From NCBI GenBank assembly GCA_938015605.1, contig CALLPO010000074.1:1-5825 (forward strand): a stretch of 5,825 nucleotides of DNA. The letters run 5' to 3'. Both the position numbers and the translations under genes were made by a program. Below are positions 1 through 5,825 of the stretch, in pieces. The stretch comes from an uncultured Candidatus Altimarinota bacterium (GTDB lineage Bacteria > Patescibacteriota > Gracilibacteria > BD1-5 > UBA6164). Below the pieces are notes generated by a model. The model was not told the DNA's origin, searched no databases, and saw nothing but the letters and a program-made list of their open reading frames with translations. Positions within the stretch are counted from its first letter, which is position 1. Each line of letters begins with the position of its first letter.

Positions 1-679
1 CAATTGTTTTTAAATCATAAGAAAAGAGTAAGCTATTAACATGATCAGATTTATGTAAATAATAATTCCCATAATGTCCTATTTTTTCAAAAAGAGAGAT
101 TATATCTTTCTTTTTTTCCTTAAACTGTAGAGCTTTATCATTTCTATCAATAATATCTTTAAGCATTAATAGTCTATCTTTTCATTCATTTGAGATAGCT
201 AAATCTGGAAAATCAGTAAGTATTTTATCTAGAAGGTTTTGAAACTTATCAGGTTTGCAGATTCTTCTATTATTTGGTATTCCATAAGATCATCACAATA
301 TATGTTTATGATAAAGTTCTTGATATGCTAATTGAAAATTTCTATGTTCAACCCCATTGTTTCAACCCTGAAGCTTATTTATAATCTGTTTCTTTAATTC
401 AGACTGATAATCAGCTAATGAGTCTCATCACTTTAGACTTATCACTTTTTCATCTCAAGTTTTTTCAGAGTTATGTTTTTTAATTTTTCTATCTAAAAAA
501 TCATTTTTATTAGTTGAAGCTTTCTGAAAATGAGAAAATGAAGGGATACCTCTAAAAAAATCTAGTATAATCTCTTGAATTTCATCTCTAGCTTCATCTC
601 GTTGATTCTTTAAAATAGGGTTTGTTTGTAACTCAAATAGTTCTCATTCATTTCCTGAAGAAATATTCTCTACTGACAT
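1..679 (-). CDS. Unrecognised soluble protein, N-terminal 226 residues (runs off left edge)
   Basis: The frame opens with ATG at 679 (MSVENISSGNEGELFELQ...) and stays open to the window edge when TGA is read as glycine. It contains 8 in-frame TGA and about 7 GGN glycine codons, and no TAA or TAG. The visible part is hydrophilic and rich in Lys, Asp, Glu and Asn, with no signal peptide or membrane segment. Several stretches look helical, for example around residues 20-42 (NQRDEARDEIQEIILDFF) and 165-200. I do not recognise a family or catalytic motif; a single Cys lies in the segment RRICKPDKF. The start was chosen because it is the first ATG after an AT-rich non-coding stretch with a plausible promoter; there is no clear Shine-Dalgarno sequence. 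The gene lies downstream of the 86-residue coiled-coil gene on the same strand but is separated from it by a terminator, so it is probably transcribed on its own. That it is a real gene is well supported; its function is unknown. Confidence 0.8.
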
Positions 680-700
680 AATATATAATTAAAAGTTAAT

Positions 701-730
701 ATATTAAAACTTATTTAGAAAAGTTGTAAA
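701..730 (-). promoter_or_regulatory. Candidate promoter of the left-edge gene
   Basis: On the minus strand TTTACA (725-730) is followed after 18 bases by TAATAT (701-706), which would start transcription roughly 14 bases before the ATG at 679. A TTGACT overlaps the upstream side of the -35 box. The 18-base spacing and TAATAT -10 box match those of the lgt promoter. In DNA this AT-rich such matches arise easily, so this is a candidate only. Confidence 0.35.
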
Positions 731-747
731 GTCAAATCCTTAGAAAT

Positions 748-778
748 AAAAAAACTACAAAATTAATTGTAGCTTTTT
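748..778 (-). terminator. Rho-independent terminator after the 86-residue gene
   Basis: Read on the minus strand, the sequence just past the stop at 781 forms the stem AAAAAGCTACAA / TTGTAGTTTTTTT around a TTAATT loop. The stem has 12 pairs including one G.T, and its 3' arm ends in a run of T. It starts 3 bases after the stop codon, the expected place for an intrinsic terminator. The stem is A/T-flanked on both sides, so it could also act from the plus strand, but no plus-strand gene points into it. Confidence 0.75.
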
Positions 779-780
779 AG

Positions 781-1041
781 TTAACTTAATATTCATACAT
801 ATTTTAGTGCAGCCAACATACTTGATGCTTGAGACTTATCTCAATCATGAATCATATTTTTTGTTGCTTGTGAATATTTATATTCAATATTTAGTTTCTG
901 AACTTTTCTAATTGTTTTATTCTGAATTTTTAAGATCTTTGCATCTCTTTTTTCTTCAGCAATTTTAAGTTCATTTTTTAACTGTTTTTGTAATTTATTC
1001 TGTAGAAAATTTTCATTTCTAGTTAACAATGCTCATCACAT
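781..1041 (-). CDS. Small basic coiled-coil protein, 86 residues, unknown function
   Basis: ATG at 1041 gives MGGALLTRNENFLQNK..., ending in ...KYVGILS before TAA at 781-783. Both N-terminal glycines (residues 2 and 3) and residues 67 and 83 are TGA codons, so a standard-code search sees only an internal piece (841-1029) starting at a TTG. Residues about 8-62 are almost continuous charged helix (LQKQLKNELKIAEEKRDAK...), rich in Lys and Glu with recurrent Leu/Ile, which suggests a coiled coil. The C-terminal 20 residues (SQASSMLAALKYVGILS) are more hydrophobic and could be a short helix for partner docking. There is no signal peptide and no Cys. The upstream TATAAT at 1062-1067 supports this start. 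It lies 104 bases downstream of the M23 gene on the same strand, with no terminator seen between them, and ends at a strong terminator. No family is recognised; a structural or nucleic-acid-associated role is possible but unsupported. Confidence 0.8.
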
Positions 1042-1145
1042 ATTTGTTTGATTAATTTATAATTATATTGTGTGTAAATAATTATTTAATTAAAATACTA
1101 TTTTCATTTTATTTCTTATTCACTCCTTTTTATTTTTTAGAATCA
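1042..1145 (-). promoter_or_regulatory. Intergenic region with -10 box and a perfect palindrome
   Basis: This 104-bp gap separates the M23 gene from the 86-residue gene. On the minus strand it holds, in order: an AAGGAG motif (1123-1128) that resembles a Shine-Dalgarno sequence but leads only to a 5-codon frame (MKIVF, 1107-1090); a perfect 14-bp palindrome TAAATAATTATTTA (1075-1088); and a TATAAT -10 box (1062-1067) some 20 bases before the ATG. No good -35 box sits 17 bases upstream of TATAAT; the palindrome lies about where an activator or repressor would bind. No GC-rich hairpin terminator was found for the M23 gene, so some readthrough is possible. Confidence 0.4.
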
Positions 1146-3644
1146 CTATCTTAATGTAAGATATAATTCTTGGCTTTTTTCTAAGGCTTTACTTAGAAAA
1201 TATGCTCATTCTCATCTTGTAAGTTTCTCATTTGGTTGAAAATATGTTTCACCAAATTGATCTTTCCAAGTATTATTTCTATCAAATATTGCATTTACTT
1301 TCTTATTATCACTGTCAGCTAAATCTCTATATGTAATAGAACTTTTAACTCCTCAATCATTAATAACTAAGTATAGATATGCTTTATCTAAAAATTGTTT
1401 TCTTGTAATTTGTTTAAAAGACTTTTGTTTATCTTTACTTAATTCTATTAGTTTTTTAGAAACTTCAGCTCTTGTGTTTGAATTTGTACTTTTATCTTTT
1501 ATTTCTTCTAAAGTATTTTGAATCCATACTAGGGCATCTTTTTCTGTCAGTCAAGAATTTTCCAAAAAATATCATTTATTAGTTCAATCTACTATTCATC
1601 TTTCCAGAAGATCAATAGTTTCATCATAATATTCATACTTGTTAGTTAATCATTTTGGTGTACTAACATTTATCTTTTTTGTAGAATATGTTTTTCAGCT
1701 ACCTTTTCAAACCAAACTTATAGTTGAGTAATCTGATGATAGTGTTTTATAATCAAATAATAGTAATCATCACACAGTATCAGCATATGTAACAACTGGA
1801 TCTTTTACATAATCTCAATCAGCACATTCTGACTTGTAAATTTTACTGACATCTTTAAGTTCTCATCTTTTAATACATACTTCAGAATAATCTCAAGTAT
1901 TTAAAATATATGAACCATTAAATGGTAAGTTTATAAGTTTTTTGTTTGCTTCATCTTTAAATAAAACTATTGCAGTTTTTGTTTCTCACATTGTAATGGC
2001 ACTTGAACTTAAAATCTTAGCAGTTTTAGGATAAACTTTTACGTTTTCTCAAATAACTTTTAGATTAAATGTTTTAATAACTTTGTTTCAAAGTTTTATC
2101 TTAAGTGTTGTGTTTCAAGGTTTAAGTCACTTTAAAGAGATATTTCTTACACCATTTGAAATATACGTAATTTTTGTTGGAAAAACTGAAACAGTTTTTT
2201 CATCAATTTCAAACGTAATTCAAGCAGGTAATGCTCATCTAAATGCTTTCCTTTTAACTCTATTAATTTTATGAAGAACTTCTAACTTAATTTTAAATTC
2301 TGTTCAAATTTCTATATTTCAACCTAACTCTTCAAGAGAAATATTAATTTCATTATCATCAAGAAATTCATTTATTTCTCTCTCTTCAATTTCTTCTCTT
2401 GATAGGATATTTGTTCTTGAAATTTTCTCAGTAATTCTAGAAGTTGTAACTGCTGTATTTGAATTATTAGAGCTTCAGATATATACTTTTTCTTCCCCTC
2501 TTTTATCAGCTTCAGTTAAGCTTAGAAATTTAATATATTCTGATTTTGTATGTGCTCTAGTTTTTGGCCCAAACCAACCAGCTCAATCTTCATTTTTTGT
2601 TTTTATAACTTTATTTTTCAATTGGAAATCTATAATTGAGGATTCAACTTTAGTATATTTTCAATCAATACTTCATTTATAATATCAAAGATCTTTATAT
2701 ATTGTTTGAACTGTTTTTATATCTGCTGAAGTTGAATTCATGTCAGTATGAACAGTTTTATTAAATATATTCATATCAAATCATTTTAACTCATTTGAGT
2801 TATTTGAACTATTAGTGTATTTCTTATCGTTTGTTGTTTGTGTAGTTTTAGTAGTAATCTTTGTGTTATTAGTTGCTTGAATTTCAATATTATCAAGTAA
2901 CTCTCATTCTGATTCTAAAAACTTAAGTGGATCAAGTGTATGTTCAGCTAATTCATCAAAACATACTCATTCTTCAGTAATTTTATAATATCAGTATGGA
3001 CATGTTGCCCAACTGTAATAAAAAGGGTGGAATAAATGTTCTAAATCAATTTGAAAATGTAGATGGTTTCATGTTGAATTTCAAGTACTTCAAACTTCTC
3101 ATACTTGTGATCCAACTTTAATAATATCTCATTTTTCTACATCAATTTTAGATAAATGTGCATAGTTTGAAACTATTACTTTTCATCTAATTGTATGTTT
3201 AACTGATACAACATTTCACCAAGAAGGGTCTTTTTTTGCTAATATAACTGTTCAATCTGCTATTGAGTAGACAGGAGTTCATTTTGCTGTAGCAATATCA
3301 ACTCATTGGTGACCTCAATGTCATACATCCCAACCATATTTATAACTTGACCCCCATAGAACAGTATACAATCTTGTGTATTCATTGTATCATCAATCTT
3401 TTTTTATATATTTTGTATAATCTTTTGTATTCAATACTGGAAGTGTTTCTTTACAATCTGAACCAAGAGTTCAAAAATCATCAAATCTACATTTCAGTTT
3501 AGAAATTTCTTTTAATGGATATACCACTCTATCATTTCATGCTTTAACATCAATAGAAAAAGTTGTACTTACAATAAAAGACACAAGAGTAATTATACTT
3601 AATACTTTTTTAGGCCTAATTTTAATAGCTTTAATTAGTATCAT
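1146..3644 (-). CDS. Secreted M23 (LytM-type) metalloendopeptidase with peptidoglycan-binding and SLH-like domains, 832 residues
   Basis: The protein is predicted to cut peptidoglycan cross-bridges or stems outside the membrane. ATG at 3644 begins a signal peptide: basic MILIKAIKIRPKK, hydrophobic core 14-30, likely cut near VKA/G at residue 35. The M23 domain spans about 95-205. It shows H112 and D116 (GHQGVD), H163 (YAHLSKI), and HLH at 194-196 with H196 as third zinc ligand, so all key residues are present. Residues about 308-366 (VQTIYKDLGYYKGSIDGKY ... GAGWFGPKTRA) look like a PG_binding_1 repeat. Residues about 440-535 (ISLKGLKPGNTTLKIK) and 536-660 look like Ig-like beta domains. Residues about 668-715 and 745-823 (ending YFQPNEKLTRGEGAYFLSKAL) resemble SLH repeats, which usually hold proteins to the cell surface. 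A Thr/Asn-rich linker (258-288) follows the enzyme. The gene contains 49 TGA against about 14 GGN glycine codons and ends at TAG (1146-1148). M23 and export calls are firm, PG-binding good, Ig-like and SLH moderate. It could act on the cell's own wall or on a host bacterium. Confidence 0.93.
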
Positions 3645-3689
3645 AATACTTCTCTAGTAATAAAATAATTAACAAGTAGATTAATTTTC

Positions 3690-3718
3690 TATATATAAAT
3701 GTAGTTACTAATCTTCAA
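3690..3718 (-). promoter_or_regulatory. Candidate promoter of the M23 gene
   Basis: On the minus strand TTGAAG (3713-3718) is followed after 17 bases by TATATA (3690-3695), giving a leader of roughly 38 bases before ATG 3644. A purine stretch AGAGAAG lies 5 bases before the ATG and is at best a weak ribosome-binding site. The -35 box overlaps the AATCTT/AAGATT hairpin at 3710-3729, so that dyad could be an operator. The assignment rests on consensus matching in an AT-rich background. Confidence 0.4.
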
Positions 3719-3729
3719 CCACAAAGATT
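3710..3729. repeat. Small inverted repeat AATCTT / AAGATT
   Basis: A 6-bp stem (3710-3715 with 3724-3729) encloses the 8-base loop CAACCACA and is followed on the plus strand by TTTTAC. It overlaps the proposed -35 box of the M23 gene. It could be a regulatory dyad or a weak terminator that stops plus-strand noise; neither is proven by the sequence. Confidence 0.3.
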
Positions 3730-3870
3730 TTTACTTATTTATAGACAAAATATTAATTTCTACTTTTCAAATATCTTTTTTCATATATAATTACATATAA
3801 GTAATAAAGATATCTGTTTTGTGTGTGTAATTAATTATTTCTAAATATATTAAAACACATAAACTACTAG

Positions 3871-3900
3871 TTGTCAAATAGTTTAATTGTTTCTTAATAT
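3871..3900 (+). promoter_or_regulatory. Promoter of the lgt-rhomboid operon, probably giving a leaderless mRNA
   Basis: TTGTCA (3871-3876), an 18-base spacer, then TAATAT (3895-3900). The lgt ATG begins at 3908, only 7 bases after the -10 box, which is where transcription normally starts. The mRNA would therefore begin at or next to the start codon. This fits the absence of any Shine-Dalgarno sequence before this ATG. Confidence 0.55.
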
Positions 3901-3907
3901 ATTTTGT

Positions 3908-4747
3908 ATGACAATCTTTGAATTAAATTTTTTATGAATAACAATAGCACCGACATATTACTGACTTATGTATGCACTGTGATTCATTTGAGGGTATTGG
4001 ATTATTAAAACAAGAATAACGGGTATTTTTTCACCAAACATTCTTTATAAAATATTTTCATGAAAAAAAATAAGTAAAAAGCAAAAAAACAAACTAGCAC
4101 CGAAGTCTAAGTATAAAATTTGAGATTTTATGGATTCATTATTATTTTATATCTTCTTTTGAGTAGTTATTTGATGAAGACTGTGATATATAATTTTTTA
4201 TAACTTTAGCCAATACTTATCAGATCCATTATCTATATTCAAAGTCTGGGAATGATGAATGAGTTTCCATTGATGAGTTATTTGAGTAGTTCTTGCAATG
4301 TGGCTATTTTCAAAAAAACATAAAATTAATTATTATTCTCTAGCTGATCAAGTTACAGCAATCTTGCCTCTAGGAATTTGATTTTGAAGAATTGGAAATT
4401 ACCTTAATAAGGAACTATTAGGATTTTGAGAGTACTTTTGACCATTAGCCATTAAAACTAATACATGAAGTTACTTCCCTTCACCATTAGTAGAATTTTT
4501 ACTTGAATGAGTTGTATTATTTATAATACTAAATATAGCTATTAGAAAAAAACAATTTGAATGACAAATAGCAGCACTATTTCTTATTTTTTATTGAATA
4601 TTCAGAATAATTGTAGAAGTATTTTTCAGAACACCAGATGAACATATTTGATATATATTTGGTTTTCTGACACTATGAACAATCTATTCAATTCCAATGA
4701 TACTTGCATGAATATACTTTTATATCAAATTAAAAAATGCAAAATAA
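3908..4747 (+). CDS. lgt: Prolipoprotein diacylglyceryl transferase (Lgt)
   Basis: Lgt moves the diacylglyceryl group of phosphatidylglycerol onto the lipobox cysteine of prolipoproteins, the first step of lipoprotein maturation in the inner membrane. The 279-residue length is normal for the family. Visible family motifs in order are APTYYGLMYALGF (14-26), the segment GGRLGYIIFYNF (89-100), WEGGMSFHGG (114-123, with H121), DQVTAILPLGIGFGRIGN (147-164, with R161 and N164), NKELLG (167-172), FPSPLVEFLLEG (190-201), YGIFRIIVEVFFRTPD (229-244, with R233 and E237) and the late SIPMILAG segment (261-268). These correspond to the essential His and Arg residues known from the E. coli enzyme. About 26 of 32 glycines are TGA, including those in HGG and in GRIGN. 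A lysine-rich loop (52-70) between the first two membrane segments seems longer than usual. ATG 3908 is chosen for its fit to the family N-terminus and its promoter spacing. The 3' end overlaps the rhomboid gene, so the two form an operon. Confidence 0.96.
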
Positions 4748-5369
4748 TTTTACAATTTCAAACTTTTTTTTGTTTCTATCTGTAGTAGCAACACTTGCTG
4801 CAACAGTTTTTTCTGACTTTAATATTTATTTCAACTGGTGAGTTAACTCATATTTTCTTGAAGAATGAAATTATTTACACTTTATTCTTCAATTATTCAC
4901 TTGAACTTTTCTGCATTGATGAATTCTGCATTTAGCAATGAATTCTATTTTTATTCTTTATTTTTGAAATATTGTAGAGTTAATGCTTGGAAGAAAAAAA
5001 TATATAATTTTCTTTCTCTTTACAGTAATTTTTATTTGAATATGACTAGCACTATTTGTACCATATCAAAACACAGTATGAATTAGCTGATTTGCACTAG
5101 CTTTACTAACTTATTATACATTAGAGCTTTGGTGACAAAAGAACCCTGAATACACTTGATGAATAACAGCAATTATACTTAATGTATGAATTTGATTCTA
5201 TCCATGAATAAGTTTGTATGGTCATCTATTTTGAGTCATTGCATGAGTTATATTTTATTTTTTACACAGAAGTTTCTTTTCAAAACAAGAGATCTGACTA
5301 ATGACTAACTATAAAAAATACATTAAAAAAATTCCCAAGGTAATGCCTGAGAATTTCAAAAAAAATTAA
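4737..5369 (+). CDS. Rhomboid family intramembrane serine protease, 210 residues
   Basis: A polytopic membrane protease that cleaves transmembrane segments or membrane-proximal sites of other proteins. The catalytic core is complete: H60-G-G-I-L-H65-L-A-M-N69 supplies the HxxxN element that forms the oxyanion region. GISG (115-118) holds the nucleophile S117, and Y161-G-H163-L-F-G supplies the catalytic His. Hydrophobic segments lie at about 8-24, 48-60, 65-82, 89-109, 115-132, 143-157 and 160-176, consistent with the compact six-helix rhomboid core with its L1 region. A basic tail (178-210, KKYIKKIPK) is probably cytoplasmic. Both glycines of GISG and 19 of 21 glycines overall are TGA codons, so the enzyme can only be made with UGA decoded as Gly. 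The start ATG at 4737 lies inside the end of lgt (11-base overlap), indicating translational coupling. Its substrate is unknown; co-transcription with lgt suggests envelope quality control or processing of surface proteins, which is inference. Confidence 0.94.
5325..5355 (-). terminator. Terminator of the EF-Tu P-loop-like gene, inside the rhomboid 3' end
   Basis: On the minus strand an imperfect hairpin, AATTCTCAGG then CATTA loop then CCTTGGGAATT, is followed by TTTTTTT (plus-strand A run 5325-5331). It starts about 18 bases after the stop at 5373. It lies wholly inside the last codons of the rhomboid gene on the other strand. On the plus strand the same hairpin is followed by TTTC and a run of A, so it lacks a U tract there and should work mainly for the minus strand. 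Confidence 0.6.
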
Positions 5370-5372
5370 TTA

Positions 5373-5645
5373 TTATCTATTTCTCATTTGAGTTCTTCTT
5401 CTTCATCTTTTAATATTATTGTTTTTTAGTTTATAATTAGTCTTTAGATTAAAATTTGGATTCATTAGTTCTTTGATGACTTTTTTTCTTCAATCTACAT
5501 CTACTGTAACTTCAATTCATAGTGATTCTTTATGTTGTGCTGCCTCTAGAGTTTTTTTACCATGATCTACATGTCATATTGTTCAAACATTAACACATGT
5601 ATCTCAAGTAGTATTTCACACAGTAGATTCTACACTTGTAACCAT
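5373..5645 (-). CDS. Small protein with an EF-Tu-like P-loop segment and a basic tail, 90 residues
   Basis: ATG 5645 gives MVTSVESTVGNTTGDTC, then residues 18-36 read VNVGTIGHVDHGKKTLEAA. From my knowledge of the family this differs from the EF-Tu G1 region (VNVGTIGHVDHGKTTLTAA) at only two of 19 positions. One of these, Thr to Lys at residue 31, removes the hydroxyl that normally binds Mg2+, so nucleotide hydrolysis is doubtful. Nothing else of EF-Tu follows: there is no DCPGH or NKCD motif. Residues 37-66 (HKESLGIEVTVDVDGRKKV...) are unrecognised. The C-terminus (72-90, KLKNNNIKRGRRRTQMRNR) is strongly basic and looks fit for RNA or other nucleic acid. Glycines 10, 14, 21, 24, 43, 52 and 81 are TGA. 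The frame ends at TAA (5373-5375), 3 bases from the convergent rhomboid stop, and has its own terminator. It may be a decayed, truncated tuf copy or a functional small protein built on this loop. An intact frame of this length with seven TGA codons favours a real gene. Confidence 0.8.
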
Positions 5646-5671
5646 AATCTTTAATAATTAAATAAAAACTA

Positions 5672-5699
5672 TTTATAGTCATTCATATTTTTTTTGCAA
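5672..5699 (-). promoter_or_regulatory. Candidate promoter of the EF-Tu P-loop-like gene
   Basis: On the minus strand TTGCAA (5694-5699) is followed after 16 bases, including a run of A, by TATAAA (5672-5677). The predicted start would give a leader of about 20 bases before ATG 5645. The leader has no clear Shine-Dalgarno sequence (AAAGATT at best). The 77-base gap to the preceding gene leaves room for a promoter. Confidence 0.3.
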
Positions 5700-5722
5700 A
5701 CAGTAGATGTTAAAAAATATAA

Positions 5723-5825
5723 CTATTCGTTAATTATTCAAACTCTTTCAAGTATTTGAGCCAAACCATACTTGGTGCTTAAAAATCTATTTCAAGTGAT
5801 GTTGAAGTTTTTTATTAGTAGTTTT
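5723..5825 (-). CDS. C-terminal 33 residues of an unrecognised protein (enters from right edge)
   Basis: The frame is open from the right edge to TAG (5723-5725) and ends ...NRFLSTKYGLAQILERVGIINE. Two of the codons are TGA (Gly 11 and Gly 29 of the visible part). The pattern of alternating hydrophobic and charged residues suggests a terminal amphipathic helix followed by a short hydrophobic end. Too little is visible to name a family. It lies 77 bases upstream of the EF-Tu P-loop-like gene on the same strand. The 33-codon run alone is weak evidence, but its composition matches the other genes. Confidence 0.55.

Larger units (their letters stand above)
3645..3907. promoter_or_regulatory. Divergent intergenic region between the M23 gene and lgt
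   Basis: This is 263 bp of very AT-rich DNA without a credible reading frame. It holds a minus-strand promoter candidate near the M23 start, a leaderless plus-strand promoter at lgt, a small hairpin (3710-3729), and an 18-base motif (3823-3840) that recurs at 1070-1087. No tRNA or structured RNA was recognised in it. Confidence 0.7.

Noticed and set aside
841..1029. A 62-residue protein starting at TTG 1029
   Set aside because: This is the standard-code fragment of the 86-residue gene; with TGA as Gly it extends in both directions to ATG 1041 and TAA 781.
1090..1128. Leader peptide MKIVF preceded by AAGGAG
   Set aside because: The spacing to the ATG is about 15 bases, the frame has 5 codons, and no attenuator-type hairpin follows. 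The AAGGAG may be chance in a purine-rich run.
2083..2274. Plus-strand reading frame of 63 codons
   Set aside because: It lies opposite the M23 gene in a region with continuous minus-strand coding and is a shadow frame.
3645..3907. tRNA or riboswitch in the divergent gap
   Set aside because: No T-loop or anticodon-arm pattern and no GC-containing multi-stem structure was found on either strand.
3942..4103. Repeated TAGCACCGA-like words at 3945 and 4096
   Set aside because: Both copies lie in the lgt coding region, in the same frame, coding Ala-Pro by ordinary codons; too short to be a repeat element.
4865..5086. Plus-strand reading frame of 73 codons
   Set aside because: It runs in another frame inside the rhomboid gene, whose motifs HxxxN and GISG are clear when TGA is read as Gly; the frame has no family features.
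3908..5369. Many frameshifted pseudogenes of lgt and rhomboid (many TGA stops)
   Set aside because: All interruptions are TGA and fall on glycine positions; no TAA, TAG or frame shift occurs, so these are intact genes under code 25.
5373..5645. A frameshifted full EF-Tu gene
   Set aside because: No other frame downstream of the P-loop continues EF-Tu sequence, so a simple frameshift does not explain the loss of the rest.

Overview
The window is a strongly AT-rich bacterial segment that only makes sense if TGA is read as glycine (genetic code 25). Under the standard code it seems nearly empty of genes. With TGA = Gly, seven clean reading frames appear, closed by TAA or TAG and carrying about 115 in-frame TGA codons in total. 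Many of these fall exactly at conserved family glycines, such as the GxSG of a rhomboid protease and the GR.GN and HGG motifs of Lgt. This code is known from the Candidate Phyla Radiation lineages Gracilibacteria (BD1-5) and Absconditabacteria (SR1). I therefore infer a host-associated, small-genome member of one of them. Arginine is almost always AGA, in keeping with the base composition.

Left part, minus strand (1-3644). From right to left this holds a large secreted cell-wall protein of 832 residues: signal peptide, M23/LytM zinc endopeptidase, peptidoglycan-binding-like domain, Ig-like beta regions and SLH-like C-terminus. Next come a small basic coiled-coil protein of 86 residues, a rho-independent terminator, and the first 226 residues of an unrecognised soluble protein that runs off the left edge.

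Middle (3645-3907). This 263-bp divergent intergenic region carries promoters for the M23 gene (minus) and for a plus-strand operon. The plus-strand promoter sits so close to the first ATG that the mRNA should be leaderless.

Right part. The plus-strand operon encodes Lgt (prolipoprotein diacylglyceryl transferase, 279 residues) and a rhomboid intramembrane serine protease (210 residues) whose start overlaps the end of lgt by 11 bases. Converging on it with a 3-base gap is a minus-strand gene for a 90-residue protein that carries an almost perfect copy of the EF-Tu P-loop segment, but none of the rest of EF-Tu, followed by a very basic tail. The last 33 codons of another minus-strand gene enter from the right edge.

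The recognisable genes share a cell-envelope theme: lipoprotein lipidation, intramembrane proteolysis and wall cleavage or anchoring. The most unusual item is the EF-Tu P-loop-like small protein. No tRNA, rRNA, CRISPR array, insertion sequence or phage structural gene was seen.
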